A stretch of DNA of 64,000 nt from Pseudomonas sp. VD-NE ins (GCF_031882575.1 NZ_CP134772.1:5530501-5594500); one strand, 5' to 3'. Positions 1 through 8,603 are shown, numbered from the stretch's first letter. Notes: generated by a model from the sequence alone, not told the origin. Numbers and translations are program-made.

Positions 1-6
1 CTGGGT

Positions 7-630
7 TTAACCCGGGGTCAAACACTCCGGCCCATTGAGCTTCGGATCATTGATCAGATTCGCCAACACCCGCTCACGCAACACCGCCGGTTCACTGGCC
101 AGCAGCCCCTGCAACACATGCAACGGCGTCTCCGGATCCAGCCACGCCGCCTGCCCCGCCTCATCGAGAATCAACGGCCGCCGCTGACTCGACGCCGGCT
201 GTGTAATCACCGCCGTACTCAACCACACCTGTTCCTGCACCGGATAAGCCTCCCAGATCGCCGCAAAAAACAGTGATGAGCCCTCCCCCGGCGTCAGCCA
301 GAACGGGCGCTTGCGCTGGGTCCCGCGCCATTCGTAAAAACCATTGGCTGGCAGCAGGCAGCGACGCTGGCGTAGCGCCTCACGAAACATCGGTTGCTCG
401 GCCACGGTTTCCGCCCGGGCATGTGCCGGGGTTTTCGACAGATCGGTCAGCCACGGCGGCGTCAGCCCCCAACGGGCGCGGGCCAGAGCGCGCTGGCCAT
501 CTTCACCGGCACGCAGCATCAACACCGAATCATTGGGGGAAATGTTCCACTGCGCCTGCTGATCGGCGGGAAAACCTGGCAGGGCCGCGAAGTCGCGGTT
601 CCAGCGAAACAGGGCATAACGTCCACACAT
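7..630 (-). CDS. SRAP (SOS response-associated peptidase) family protein, YedK-like
   Basis: 207 aa, close to the usual YedK/HMCES length. The protein begins Met-Cys-Gly-Arg-Tyr, so removal of Met exposes the catalytic Cys2 that in this family forms a thiazolidine crosslink with abasic sites in single-stranded DNA. Other SRAP hallmarks are visible: the N-terminal 'NISPND' asparagine segment, 'RCLLPANGFYEW' with the conserved Glu near residue 100, and 'STAVITQPA' before the usual histidine region; here the expected His is not obvious in 'PASSQRRPLIL'. It lies first in a minus-strand run with the two small genes to its right. Function (protecting AP sites) is from family knowledge; the assignment itself is secure. 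Confidence 0.9.
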   Translation of the reverse strand: MCGRYALFRWNRDFAALPGFPADQQAQWNISPNDSVLMLRAGEDGQRALARARWGLTPPWLTDLSKTPAHARAETVAEQPMFREALRQRRCLLPANGFYEWRGTQRKRPFWLTPGEGSSLFFAAIWEAYPVQEQVWLSTAVITQPASSQRRPLILDEAGQAAWLDPETPLHVLQGLLASEPAVLRERVLANLINDPKLNGPECLTPG

Positions 631-666
631 GGGGCAACACGACTCTGAAGTAAAACGAAGCTCAGC

Positions 667-927
667 CTAACAGACCAGCGTCCCGGGGAAGCTCTCCGGT
701 TCATCGCCGGGCAGCGGCAGCGCGGCATTGTACGCGGTGATCAGCTCGCGGGCGTATTCGGCCTGATCGTTATCCACAGATAAGCCCAACAGACCGAAGA
801 TCGGCAGCTCGCCCGTACCACCGAGCAAATCACGGCCAATCAAGTGCGCCTCGATGCCTTCGCTGGCGAGCATGCCCTTGAGCATTTCGCCTTCCATCAG
901 GTTTTCCGGCTCGTAGATTCGCTGCAT
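667..927 (-). CDS. DUF2007-type putative signal transducing protein
   Basis: 86 aa. The opening 'MQRIYEPENLMEGEMLKGML' followed by 'ASEGIEAHLIGRDLLGG' is typical of DUF2007 proteins: a small ferredoxin-like fold with no established biochemical role. No signal peptide or membrane segment. It ends 37 bases upstream of the SRAP gene and starts 9 bases after the stop of the CPXCG gene at 937-1119, so the three genes probably form one minus-strand transcript, with this one in the middle. Confidence 0.8.
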   Translation of the reverse strand: MQRIYEPENLMEGEMLKGMLASEGIEAHLIGRDLLGGTGELPIFGLLGLSVDNDQAEYARELITAYNAALPLPGDEPESFPGTLVC

Positions 928-936
928 GGGCGCGCC

Positions 937-1119
937 TCACTCGTTTTCGCTGAAGACTTCCAGAAACCAGTCCTCGCCATGGACCTGCAATACGAACGTG
1001 ATGGGCCGACAACACACCTGACAGTCCTCGATATAGGTCTGATCGCCGCCGGACAGGTCCACTGTCGTCTCGACCGTTTCCCCACAATAAGGACATTCGT
1101 ATTCAGCGGCTTCCAGCAT
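937..1119 (-). CDS. CPXCG motif-containing cysteine-rich protein
   Basis: 60 aa, acidic, with two cysteine pairs: 'ECPYCGE' at residues 8-14 and 'DCQVCCR' near residue 32, matching the small CPXCG zinc-ribbon-like family. The spacing suggests one bound metal ion, but that is inference. It is the first gene of the minus-strand trio with DUF2007 and SRAP genes and is divergent from the acyltransferase at 1259. Partner and function are unknown. Confidence 0.8.
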   Translation of the reverse strand: MLEAAEYECPYCGETVETTVDLSGGDQTYIEDCQVCCRPITFVLQVHGEDWFLEVFSENE

Positions 1120-1258
1120 CGCGGTCTCCCAAGTGACTTGTGCGTATAATCGCCGGTCTATTTGCAGGGCTATTTTTGTCTGGCTACTTTTTCAGACCGT
1201 GCCCCGCGGGTTTTCGATCAAAACCTTTACTTACCCTAGCCGTTTCCAACAAGAGAGC

Positions 1259-2425
1259 ATGATGGGCGAATTCGATGCCATCCGACCTTACGACGACAGC
1301 GAAGTACCCGTGGTACTGGCAAGACTGCTCGGCGACAAGGCGTTTCTAGATATCCTCACCCACTTCCGCTTCCCGCGTTTTGCCGGTGCCTTCGGCTGGA
1401 TGCTCAAACCACTTATAGCCCATCGGCTGCGTCGTGAGTTCGCCGACGTGACGTCGGTGGCGACGTTGCAGGACAAGGTCGAGTCCTACGTCGACCACAC
1501 CATCGAGCGCGCCACCGACGGCGTGACTTACACCGGTGTCGAGCAATTCAAGTCCGGCAGCGCCTATCTGTTCATCGCCAACCACCGCGATATCGTGATG
1601 GACCCGGCCTTCGTCAACTACGCCGTGTACCACGCCGGCCTGCCGACACCGCGCATTGCGATTGGCGACAACCTGCTGCAAAAGCCGTTTGTCAGCGACC
1701 TGATGCGTCTGAACAAGAGCTTCATCGTCCACCGTTCGATCACCGGCCGTCGCGAAAAAATGGCCGCGTATCAGCTGTTGTCGGCGTACATCAACCACTC
1801 GATCCGCAACGATTGCGCGTCGATCTGGATCGCTCAGGCTGAAGGCCGGGCGAAGGATGGCGATGACCGTACCGAGTCGGCGATCCTCAAGATGTTCCAC
1901 ATGAGCCGCAAGGACGAGCCATTCGGTGAAGTGATCCGCTCGTTGAACGTCACCCCGGTGTCGATCAGCTACGAATACGACCCGTGCGACCAGGCCAAGG
2001 CTCGCGAGTTGTATATCCGCGCCACCACCGGCACTTACGCGAAAGCGCCCGGCGAGGACGATGTGAGCATCGCCAAGGGCATCACTGGCTACAAGGGCCG
2101 GGTGCACGTGAACTTTGCCGCGCCGATCACCGAGCTGTTCGAAGACACCAAGCAATTGGCGGTCGAGATGGACAAGCAGATTCTCGGCGGTTACCGCTTG
2201 TTCCCGGTGCATTACCTGGCGTATGCGCAGTGGGCCGATGCCGATCCGCAGTTGAATGTGCCGAAAGCTGCCGAGGTGTTCCCGGCGGATGAACTGGCCA
2301 AGGCGCAGGAAGAATGGCAGAGCCGGCTGGACGCTTGCCCTGAGGAGCATCGTCCGTATCTGGTGCTGCAATATGCGACGCCGGTGCGTAATCAATACCG
2401 TGTCAAGGCTGGGTTACTGCTGTAA
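1259..2425 (+). CDS. 1-acyl-sn-glycerol-3-phosphate acyltransferase-like protein (PlsC superfamily)
   Basis: 388 aa from the ATGATG at 1259, chosen over the upstream in-frame start at 1133 because AAGAGAG sits just before it and the upstream residues look non-coding. The acyltransferase block reads 'FIANHRDIVMDP' near residue 120; the aspartate lies one residue further than in the classic HX4D motif, a variant seen in this subgroup. A second block 'AEGRAKDGDDR' near residue 205 matches the glycerolipid-binding EGR-type motif. No clear transmembrane helix. It probably acylates a glycerolipid at the membrane face, but substrate cannot be read from sequence. It is a single gene followed directly by a REP-type repeat. 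Confidence 0.75.
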   Translation: MMGEFDAIRPYDDSEVPVVLARLLGDKAFLDILTHFRFPRFAGAFGWMLKPLIAHRLRREFADVTSVATLQDKVESYVDHTIERATDGVTYTGVEQFKSGSAYLFIANHRDIVMDPAFVNYAVYHAGLPTPRIAIGDNLLQKPFVSDLMRLNKSFIVHRSITGRREKMAAYQLLSAYINHSIRNDCASIWIAQAEGRAKDGDDRTESAILKMFHMSRKDEPFGEVIRSLNVTPVSISYEYDPCDQAKARELYIRATTGTYAKAPGEDDVSIAKGITGYKGRVHVNFAAPITELFEDTKQLAVEMDKQILGGYRLFPVHYLAYAQWADADPQLNVPKAAEVFPADELAKAQEEWQSRLDACPEEHRPYLVLQYATPVRNQYRVKAGLLL

Positions 2426-2439
2426 AGCAACGGCAAGAT

Positions 2440-2510
2440 CAAAAGATCGCAGCCTTCGGCAGCTCCTACAGGGGATTCGTGTAGGAGCTGCCGAAGGCTG
2501 CGATCTTTTG
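2440..2510. repeat. REPIN, family A (GATCGCAGCC...GGCAGCTCCTAC)
   Basis: Two nearly perfect inverted arms of about 30 bases (2440-2470 and 2480-2510) around a short spacer. The same family occurs at 6984, 7959 and 37188. It sits between the stop of the acyltransferase and the convergent 2514 gene and could act as a transcription/RNA stability barrier. Confidence 0.9.
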
Positions 2511-2513
2511 CTT

Positions 2514-2792
2514 TTAATAGCGTGTGCTGATCCAGGAAACGATCAAGGCCAGCGCGAGGCAGGCAAAACCGAAGCGATAGAAAAACCGGTTCATGCGCAA
2601 GGTCGCCCAGTCCAGGATCGGCTCGGCATTCGGCTGTGCCTGACGCTGGGCGGCAATGCTGGCCATCGCGCGCTGTTCACGGCGGCGAGTGGCGTGCAGC
2701 AGCCAACTGCCCGGAAACGCCAACAACAACGCCAGCAAGTTGATCAACTTGGCGGGATGGGCGGTAAACAGCGTCATCAAGTGCAGCGACAT
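2514..2792 (-). CDS. small hypothetical inner-membrane protein
   Basis: 92 aa from the ATG at 2792; a GTG one codon upstream is possible, but AGAGGT spaces well to the ATG. Two hydrophobic stretches are visible, 'LINLLALLLAFPGSWLLH' near residues 16-33 and 'FACLALALIVSW' near the C terminus, separated by a basic, Gln/Ala-rich loop. This predicts two helices with a cytoplasmic or periplasmic hairpin. I do not recognise a family. Convergent with the acyltransferase gene. Confidence 0.6.
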   Translation of the reverse strand: MSLHLMTLFTAHPAKLINLLALLLAFPGSWLLHATRRREQRAMASIAAQRQAQPNAEPILDWATLRMNRFFYRFGFACLALALIVSWISTRY

Positions 2793-2973
2793 CACAGACC
2801 TCTATCTGAACCGGTACGGCAGTTGCCAGATCGACGACTGCGGCGCGGATTCTACCGAAACCCGAGTGCCCTGCCCCAGGCTTTGCGACAAATTACCTGA
2901 CAATCGACCGATGGCTGTCCTGTGTCACGGCTTCGTCATGTGGATAGGCCACCCTGCGCGCCTCGAAACACAC

Positions 2974-3192
2974 ATGGAACGCGACATGCTTCACGCTGAA
3001 AACCAGGATCGTCTGTACCTCATCACGCCTTATGACGAACAACAGAGTCTCGTCGGTAGCCTCGCTTTCAATGTGCAGGATCGCCATTGGCTGGTGTATT
3101 GCGCGCTGGGCGGGCATCAGCATGCGGATTTGCCCGAGGCGGATTTGCTGACGGGCGTTAGCGTGCTCGACTTTTACTCGCAGGCTGCCTGA
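2974..3192 (+). CDS. small hypothetical protein
   Basis: 72 aa from the ATG at 2974 (an alternative start is at 2986). The sequence 'LYLITPYDEQQSLVGSLAFN' and the acidic tail 'DLPEADLLTGVSVLDFYSQAA' look like real coding sequence with Pseudomonas codon use, whereas the longer open frame reaching back to 2656 overlaps the opposite-strand gene and is unlikely. No known domain recognised. It is followed immediately by the long repeat at 3204-3591. Confidence 0.5.
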   Translation: MERDMLHAENQDRLYLITPYDEQQSLVGSLAFNVQDRHWLVYCALGGHQHADLPEADLLTGVSVLDFYSQAA

Positions 3193-3203
3193 AAGCAGAA
3201 GCA

Positions 3204-3591
3204 CCCTCACCCTAGCCCTCTCCCGGAGGGAGAGGGGACTGACCGAGGTGGATTTTCGATGTACATCGACCTGAAAGTTCGAGGTGAATGCAGATCTCAA
3301 GAAAGACACCGATCTGCTCCCTTTCCCCCACGCCCCCTTTGGGGGAGAGGGGACTGACCGAGGTGGATTTTCGTTGTACATCGACCTGAAAGTTCGAGGT
3401 GAATGCAGATCTCAAGAAAGACACCGATCGGCTCCCTTTCCCCCTCGCCCCCTTTGGGGGAGAGGGGACTGACCGAGGTGGATTTTCGAGGTACATCGAC
3501 CTGAAAGTTCGAGGTGAATGCAGATCACAAGAAAGACACCGATCGGCTCCCTTTCCCCCTCGCCCCTTTGGGGAGAGGGCTGGGGTGAGGG
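3204..3591. repeat. 115-bp tandem repeat (about three copies) bracketed by REP-like inverted arms
   Basis: The string GACTGACCGAGGTGGATTTT recurs at 3237, 3352 and 3467, a period of exactly 115 bases. Copies differ at a few positions (for example TCGATGTACATCGA in copy 1, one base changed in copies 2 and 3; the inner GGGGG/CCCCC lengths differ). The block is flanked by CCCTCACCCTAGCCCTCTCC at 3204 and its near-perfect reverse complement ending at 3591, so it looks like a REPIN-type hairpin whose centre has been tandemly expanded. 115 is not a multiple of three, so open frames across it are not genes. Confidence 0.9.
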
Positions 3592-3635
3592 GGATCGATC
3601 TCCCATACGCCACAAATTCCAACCCTGACACCCAC

Positions 3636-3673
3636 AAAAAAGCCCGGGACCATCACTGATCCCGGGCTTTTTC
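3636..3673 (-). terminator. rho-independent terminator
   Basis: AAAAAAGCCCGGGA / TCCCGGGCTTTTT inverted repeat with a short CCATCACTGA loop. On the minus strand it follows the stop of the lipoprotein gene at 3689 by 15 bases and ends in a T-run. Confidence 0.85.
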
Positions 3674-3688
3674 ACATCCGCCGAAAAC

Positions 3689-4273
3689 TTACTCAGCCAG
3701 AACCTGACCCACAGTCGGATCCTTGAACAGACGCGTCAGCGCATCGCTCAACACATCGCTGACCAGTTTGGTGTTGGTTTCCTGGTTCGGCGCCATGCCG
3801 AAACGCTGGTCCAGCGAAGCGCCATAACGGCCGCTATAACGGCGGTTGGCGTTCTGCACATCGGAGCGGAAGGTTGCGCCAATGGTCGCTTCGGTCACGT
3901 ACATGCCTTCTTTCGGCGACTGGTATTTCAGCTCGGCCAGGGTAACGGTCAACTGCGGAGCATTCGGTGCGTTATTGGTCGGGGTGAAACCGAGCAGACG
4001 CACGGCGGCTTCAGCCTGAGCCTGCAACTTCGGCAGGATCTGCTCGCGCTGCACGGTGATGGCGCTGGTTTCCGGGTACAGGCCGCCACGGGTACCGAGG
4101 GTTGGCGACGGACGACCGTCGACCACGCGCACGACGACTGGCTGGCCACGGCCGACCGGTGCGAGCTGAGTGGTCAGCTTCGGCTCCGGGCTCAGTTGTT
4201 GCGGGCTGTGGGCGCAGCCGGCCAGGGTCAAACCGGCCACAGTGATCAAACCGAACAACAGGCGTTGCAACAT
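3689..4273 (-). CDS. YajG-family lipoprotein
   Basis: 194 aa from the ATG at 4273, which is preceded by GGAGAGAAGAGC. The N terminus 'MLQRLLFGLITVAGLTLAGC' is a lipoprotein signal with lipobox LAGC, so Cys20 should be acylated and the protein exported. The mature part carries the pattern of YajG lipoproteins ('VRVVDGRPSPTLGTRGG', 'TVTLAELKY', 'SGRYGASLDQRF', 'LSDALTRLFKDP'). Function in the envelope is not established. It ends at a strong terminator and is divergent from the small gene at 4478. Confidence 0.8.
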   Translation of the reverse strand: MLQRLLFGLITVAGLTLAGCAHSPQQLSPEPKLTTQLAPVGRGQPVVVRVVDGRPSPTLGTRGGLYPETSAITVQREQILPKLQAQAEAAVRLLGFTPTNNAPNAPQLTVTLAELKYQSPKEGMYVTEATIGATFRSDVQNANRRYSGRYGASLDQRFGMAPNQETNTKLVSDVLSDALTRLFKDPTVGQVLAE

Positions 4274-4477
4274 GCTCTTCTCTCCAGAATCAGGCACAAA
4301 CAGGCCGGCAGTATAGCGGTGGGCCACTGCGGGTAACCAGCGCCCGGCAGCGAATACTGAAATGTCTGACAAACCCTTGGGAAAGCGGTTCCTGTCACAG
4401 ATTATTCACCCGGCATACACGTTCACGTCACGGCGTCTTGGCAACCTTGCAATCAGTCCCCCACAAGGTACTCAACC

Positions 4478-4711
4478 ATGCGTTATCTGATCTCGTTGTT
4501 CGCCCCGCGCCCGCTGCACCGCAGCTTCGCCCTGCTCGACCGCCATGGCCATTGCCAGGCATTCAAGCAGTGCAGCCTGCAACCGATGGGCGACGGCTGG
4601 GTGGAAATCGAAGAAATCCGCCTCAACTGGTTGCACCAGCCACTGCCCGCCAGCGCCCGCGTCATAGCGTCGCAGCCCCGTGCACGGGTGCAAGCGATGT
4701 TGAGCATCTGA
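4478..4711 (+). CDS. small hypothetical protein
   Basis: 77 aa. ATG at 4478 is preceded by AAGGTA. 'LFAPRPLHRSFALLDRHGHC' and 'VEIEEIRLNWLHQPLPASAR' are typical of a conserved Pseudomonas hypothetical protein. No signal peptide or helix. Nothing visible points to a function. It is the last gene before the long mqo leader. Confidence 0.6.
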   Translation: MRYLISLFAPRPLHRSFALLDRHGHCQAFKQCSLQPMGDGWVEIEEIRLNWLHQPLPASARVIASQPRARVQAMLSI

Positions 4712-5420
4712 CCGGATGCCTAATAAAAGTCATTAAACACGAGCAACTGCCCGCATTTCTTCGATACAATCTCCCCCCGATTATAAGGACGTCTCCTGAT
4801 CGGGCCCCGCAACAGCGTCAATGCGCATGCATCGACACCCAAAATCGCCCACAGAGAGCCGCCCACACAGATCGAGTGAAGTTGGCGCGCTTGCCTGTTC
4901 TTCCGGCAAAAACCCCGCTTTTCGCGAATCTGCAGAGCTGTCATGACGCTCGGCCACCGCGTTGTTTTGCCTTTGCGGGCAAGGTGCCAGGCCTGGACAG
5001 CCCTTTTTTGAGGTTCACGTCTTCAAAAGAGCGTGAAAAAAACGGGTTTTCACAACTTCACAAGAGTGTGGCGAGCAAATGAAAAGTTTTGCGTCTGAAC
5101 ATGCACCATTAGCGTCTGAAACAGCCCAACGACACAGGACCGGGTATACCTCGAATATCGGAGCCTGAAGCCTGTCCGCTACGGATTTGGTTGCACAAAA
5201 ACGGATGTCTCGACCATAAGTCGAATTGCCAGCTGCGTGCTGAAATGAGTTCATGGAGCTCTTGAAAGCCAAGCCGCATACATCCGTCGAAGTTGCGAAA
5301 AATTGCGAAGATTCGGACATGGCGACCTGACCACGGATAGCTGGGGCATAACTGATCTGTCCCGGAACGCCTGGCAGCCATGCCGACAATTTGGTGCTGC
5401 AGATTTTGGAGACGCGTTAA
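4712..5420 (+). other. 709-base gene-poor leader upstream of mqo
   Basis: No long gene fits here. Visible elements are a possible -10 (TACAAT, 4765-4770), a GGGC...GCCC hairpin plus T-run at 4977-5009, an inverted repeat GTGAAAA (5033-5039)/TTTTCAC (5047-5053), a GCGTCTGAA direct repeat 21 bases apart (5091, 5112), and a 29-codon open frame 5079-5168 beginning MKSFASEH and containing ASE twice. The length and internal hairpins suggest a regulated leader or an independent short RNA; none of this is proven. Confidence 0.4.
4977..5009 (+). terminator. terminator-like hairpin inside the mqo leader
   Basis: GGGC (4977-4980) pairs with GCCC (5000-5003) around an inner CCAGGCCTGG palindrome and is followed by six T residues. 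It could end a short RNA started near 4776, or work as an attenuator for mqo. Confidence 0.4.
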
Positions 5421-6929
5421 ATGGCGCATAACGAAGCAGTCGACGTAGTTCTGGTTGGGGCGGGCATCATGAGTGCCACCCTGGCAGTACTGCTCAAAGA
5501 GCTCGACCCCGCGATCAAGCTGGAAGTCGTCGAGCTGATGGATTCCGGTGCTGCAGAGAGTTCCAACCCATGGAACAACGCCGGTACCGGCCACGCGGGC
5601 CTGTGCGAGCTGAACTACACGCCGCAAGCCGCTGATGGCACCGTCGACATCAAGAAAGCCGTGCACATCAACACCCAGTTCGAGGTGTCGAAGCAGTTCT
5701 GGTCGTATCTGACCAAGAAAGGCACGTTCGGCTCGTGCAAATCCTTCATCAGCCCGGTGCCGCACCTGAGTTTCGTCCAGGGCGACAGCGGCGTGTCTTT
5801 CCTCAAATCGCGCTTCGACGTATTGAGCAAGCACCACGCCTTCGCTGACATGGAGTACACCGAAGACAAGGCCAAGATGGCCGAGTGGATGCCACTGATG
5901 ATGCCGGGCCGCGCGCAAGATGAAGTCCTCGCCGCGACCCGCGTGATGAACGGTACCGACGTCAACTTCGGCGCCCTGACCAATCAGTTGCTCAAGCACC
6001 TGACCAGCGCTCCCGACGCTCAAGTCAAATACTGCAAGCGCGTGACCGGCCTCAAGCGTAACGGCAGCGGCTGGACCGTCAGCATCAAGGACGTCAACAG
6101 CGGCAGCAGCCGTGAAGTCGATGCCAAGTTCGTTTTCCTCGGCGCGGGTGGTGCGGCGCTGCCGTTGCTGCAGGCTTCGGGCATCGAAGAAAGCAAAGGC
6201 TTCGGCGGCTTCCCGATCAGCGGCCAGTGGCTGCGTTGCGACAACCCGGAAGTGGTCAAGCACCACCAGGCCAAGGTGTACAGCCAGGCCGCGGTGGGTT
6301 CGCCACCGATGTCGGTGCCGCACCTGGACACCCGCGTGGTCGACGGCAAGAAATCGCTGCTGTTCGGGCCATACGCCGGTTTCACCACCAAGTTCCTCAA
6401 GCACGGTTCCTTCATGGACCTGCCGCTGTCGGTTCGCGCCGGCAACATCGGGCCGATGCTGGCCGTGGCGAAAAACAACATGGACCTGACCAAGTACCTG
6501 GTCAGCGAAGTGATGCAATCGATGGAACAGCGCCTGGATTCCCTGCGCCGTTTCTACCCAGAGGCGAAAGCCGAAGACTGGCGCCTGGAAGTGGCTGGCC
6601 AACGGGTGCAGATCATCAAGAAAGACCCGAAAAAGGGCGGCATCCTGCAGTTCGGTACCGAACTGGTTGCGGCCAAGGACGGTTCCCTCGCCGCCCTGCT
6701 CGGCGCTTCGCCGGGTGCGTCGGTGACCGTTTCGATCATGCTCGAGCTGATCGAGAAGTGCTTCCCGGCCAAGGCCAAGGGCGAGTGGGCCGGCAAACTG
6801 GCGGAAATCTTCCCGGCCCGTGAAAAGGTCCTGGAAACCGATGCTGCGCTGTATCGCAAGATCAACACGCAGAACAACATCGCGCTGGAACTGGTTGAAG
6901 AAAGCAGCGAGACCCCAAGCTACGCTTGA
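5421..6929 (+). CDS. mqo: malate:quinone oxidoreductase
   Basis: 502 aa, normal length for Mqo. The FAD-binding motif '[19 protein letters not shown]' opens the protein, followed by '[20 protein letters not shown]', '[16 protein letters not shown]' and '[20 protein letters not shown]', all characteristic of the family. The membrane-associated flavoenzyme oxidises malate to oxaloacetate and passes electrons to quinone, serving the TCA cycle in Pseudomonas. It is transcribed alone, with a 700-base leader and a strong terminator. The ATG is preceded by TTTTGGAGACGCG, a good ribosome site. Confidence 0.97.
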   Translation: MAHNEAVDVVLVGAGIMSATLAVLLKELDPAIKLEVVELMDSGAAESSNPWNNAGTGHAGLCELNYTPQAADGTVDIKKAVHINTQFEVSKQFWSYLTKKGTFGSCKSFISPVPHLSFVQGDSGVSFLKSRFDVLSKHHAFADMEYTEDKAKMAEWMPLMMPGRAQDEVLAATRVMNGTDVNFGALTNQLLKHLTSAPDAQVKYCKRVTGLKRNGSGWTVSIKDVNSGSSREVDAKFVFLGAGGAALPLLQASGIEESKGFGGFPISGQWLRCDNPEVVKHHQAKVYSQAAVGSPPMSVPHLDTRVVDGKKSLLFGPYAGFTTKFLKHGSFMDLPLSVRAGNIGPMLAVAKNNMDLTKYLVSEVMQSMEQRLDSLRRFYPEAKAEDWRLEVAGQRVQIIKKDPKKGGILQFGTELVAAKDGSLAALLGASPGASVTVSIMLELIEKCFPAKAKGEWAGKLAEIFPAREKVLETDAALYRKINTQNNIALELVEESSETPSYA

Positions 6930-6940
6930 TCTAGCCGCAT

Positions 6941-6969
6941 AAAAAACGCCCCGATCGGGGCGTTTTTTT
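6941..6969 (+). terminator. rho-independent terminator of mqo
   Basis: AAAAAACGCCCCG/CGGGGCGTTTTTTT palindrome 12 bases after the mqo stop; the symmetric A/T tails allow two-way function. Confidence 0.92.
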
Positions 6970-6983
6970 ATGTCTGCCAGAAG

Positions 6984-7063
6984 CAAAAGATCGCAGCCTT
7001 CGGCAGCTCCTACAGGGTGTACATCAATCCCATGTAGGAGCTGCCGCAGGCTGCGATTTTTTG
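6984..7063. repeat. REPIN, family A
   Basis: Inverted arms CAAAAGATCGCAGCC... and ...GGCTGCGATTTTTTG around ACAGGGTGTACATCAATCCCAT. One arm has GCCGCAGG where the other has GCCTTCGG, a mismatch within the stem. Lies between mqo and the convergent gene at 7080. Confidence 0.88.
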
Positions 7064-7079
7064 ATCTTGTCTTTTGACC

Positions 7080-7367
7080 TTAACCGCGGGACTTCTCGAT
7101 CAGCTCGATGTAGTCCGGGGCGTTGCGCTGATCGGCGATCAGGTCAACAAAGGTCTTGCCCTGCTCGTCTTTGCCATCAACGTCGTAACCCGCTGCAACG
7201 AAGAAGCCCAGAAAGCGTTCGAAGTCGTCGATACGCAGGCCACGGTAGGCCTTGATCAGTTTGTGCAGCGACGGCGAAGTGGCGTCGACCGGCTCAAAAT
7301 CGAGGAACAGCTTGATCTGCTCATCGCCGATCTCGTCACCAATCACTTGTTTCTTATCTTTACGCAT
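7080..7367 (-). CDS. PA4642-like hypothetical protein
   Basis: 95 aa, acidic and soluble, starting 'MRKDKKQVIGDEIGDEQIKL' with a central 'LHKLIKAYRGLRIDDFERFL' and ending 'NAPDYIELIEKSRG'. It matches my memory of the conserved PA4642-type protein that sits near mqo in pseudomonads, so position supports the call. The biochemical role is unknown. No helix or signal. Confidence 0.75.
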   Translation of the reverse strand: MRKDKKQVIGDEIGDEQIKLFLDFEPVDATSPSLHKLIKAYRGLRIDDFERFLGFFVAAGYDVDGKDEQGKTFVDLIADQRNAPDYIELIEKSRG

Positions 7368-7430
7368 TGCCGACTCCAGCTCGCAGACATTACACGGGGC
7401 GGGCAGTTTACCCCTGCCCGGCCGCCCGGC

Positions 7431-7910
7431 TCAACGCGATCGCACCGCCCCCGTGTGCAAATCGGCCCAGATATGGCCGTTGGCGTAACTGAGGAACTGC
7501 ACATACACAGTGTCATTGCGCAGCAGATCGATGATCACGCGGTATTGGGCCTGTGGATAAAACAGCGTCAGGGTTTTGCTCTTATCGTCGTAGACCGGTT
7601 TTTTCAGGCTTTTGCTTTCGCCGTCGAAATTGACCAACACCTGAGTAATGGTCGCGCCTTTGTTCAGGGATTTGCCCTTGAGGCGGATCATCAATGGCGA
7701 GGTGACCGGAATCGGCTGCTGATTGGACTGGCGTTGCGCGCCAATGACCACGGAATAGTCGGTGACCTGCATGAGTTGCTGCTGTTCAGGCTCGGCATCG
7801 CGCACGGTCAGATCGTCCGGCGGCAGGAACTGGCTGTGCATCGGCGCGGCAAAAAGCGGCAGGCTGAAGGTCAGCAACAGGGCGGCAATGCTGCGGATCA
7901 AGAGGCTCAT
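7431..7910 (-). CDS. hypothetical exported protein
   Basis: 159 aa. 'MSLLIRSIAALLLTFSLPLFAA' is a Sec signal peptide with cleavage likely after the final Ala-Ala, so the mature protein is periplasmic. The rest is rich in beta-type segments ('YSVVIGAQRQSNQQPIPV', 'ITQVLVNFDGESKSLKKPVY', 'YRVIIDLLRNDTVYVQFLSY'). I do not recognise a named domain. Downstream lies the PA4642-like gene, 63 bases away, possibly in the same transcript. Confidence 0.65.
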   Translation of the reverse strand: MSLLIRSIAALLLTFSLPLFAAPMHSQFLPPDDLTVRDAEPEQQQLMQVTDYSVVIGAQRQSNQQPIPVTSPLMIRLKGKSLNKGATITQVLVNFDGESKSLKKPVYDDKSKTLTLFYPQAQYRVIIDLLRNDTVYVQFLSYANGHIWADLHTGAVRSR

Positions 7911-7958
7911 GGCAGGCTCCGGAGGGCGGGGCCGAGCACTCTAGCATGGGATTAAAAG

Positions 7959-8039
7959 CAAAAGATCGCAGCGTTCCGCAGCTCCTACAGGGTGGACATC
8001 AATCCCATGTAGGAGCTGCCGAAGGCTGCGATCTTTTGA
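7959..8039. repeat. REPIN, family A
   Basis: Same arms and the same ATCAATCCCATGTAGGAG centre as the copy at 6984. The left arm reads GCGTTCCGC where the right arm has GCCGAAGGC, so one arm has drifted. Located in the gap between hpt and the exported-protein gene. Confidence 0.88.
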
Positions 8040-8045
8040 TCTTGC

Positions 8046-8603
8046 TTACATGCCTTTAACGGCAAAGATCCCGTTGGCGTTGCGCCAGTAGCCTTTGTAA
8101 TCCATGCCGTAACCGAAGATGTAGCGGTCGATGCACGGCAGGCCGACGAAATCGGCTTTCAGGTCAGGACGCGCCTTGCGGTCGTGATCCTTGTCGATCA
8201 GCACGGCGGTGTGCACTTTGCGCGCGCCGGCGTGTTTGCAGAAGTCGATGATCGCGCCGAGGGTGTGACCTTCGTCGAGGATGTCGTCGATGATCAGCAC
8301 GTCGCGGTCGATGAACGAGACTTCCGGCTTGGCTTTCCAGAACAGGTCGCCGCCGCTGGTTTCGTTGCGATAACGGGTCGCGTGCAGGTAGGACGCTTCC
8401 AGCGGGAAGTGCAGATGAGTCAGCAACTTGCCGGAGAAGATCAGGCCGCCGTTCATCACGCAGAACACCACCGGGTTGCTGTCAGCCAGTTGTTCGTTGA
8501 TTTGTGCACCGACACGGGCGATGGCCGCCTCGACTTCAGACTCGGTGTACAGGCAGTCAGCCTCTCGCATGATTTGACGGATATGCTCGAGATCAGCGGA
8601 CAT
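8046..8603 (-). CDS. hpt: hypoxanthine-guanine phosphoribosyltransferase
   Basis: 185 aa from the ATG at 8603 ('MSADLEHIRQIMREADCLY'); the longer frame to 8657 is less likely because GGAGAGCG lies just before this ATG. The PRPP-binding loop 'VLIIDDILDEGHTLG' near residue 108 and 'FCVMNGGLIFSG' near 50 identify a purine PRTase; 'PCIDRYIFGYGMDYKGYWRN' is typical of the Hpt C terminus. It salvages hypoxanthine and guanine to IMP and GMP in the cytoplasm. Divergent from upp across a gap holding two perfect palindromes. Confidence 0.92.
   Translation of the reverse strand: MSADLEHIRQIMREADCLYTESEVEAAIARVGAQINEQLADSNPVVFCVMNGGLIFSGKLLTHLHFPLEASYLHATRYRNETSGGDLFWKAKPEVSFIDRDVLIIDDILDEGHTLGAIIDFCKHAGARKVHTAVLIDKDHDRKARPDLKADFVGLPCIDRYIFGYGMDYKGYWRNANGIFAVKGM

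Noticed and set aside
1133-1258. Upstream extension of the acyltransferase gene
   Set aside because: No ribosome site, poor codon use, and a good site before the ATG at 1259.
3212-3675. Several open frames through the tandem repeat
   Set aside because: The 115-base period is not a multiple of three, frames change between copies, and the region is explained as a repeat.
5109-6986. 625-codon open frame antisense to mqo
   Set aside because: Mqo is certain on the other strand; the long frame is a shadow of GC-rich third positions and encodes no recognisable motif.
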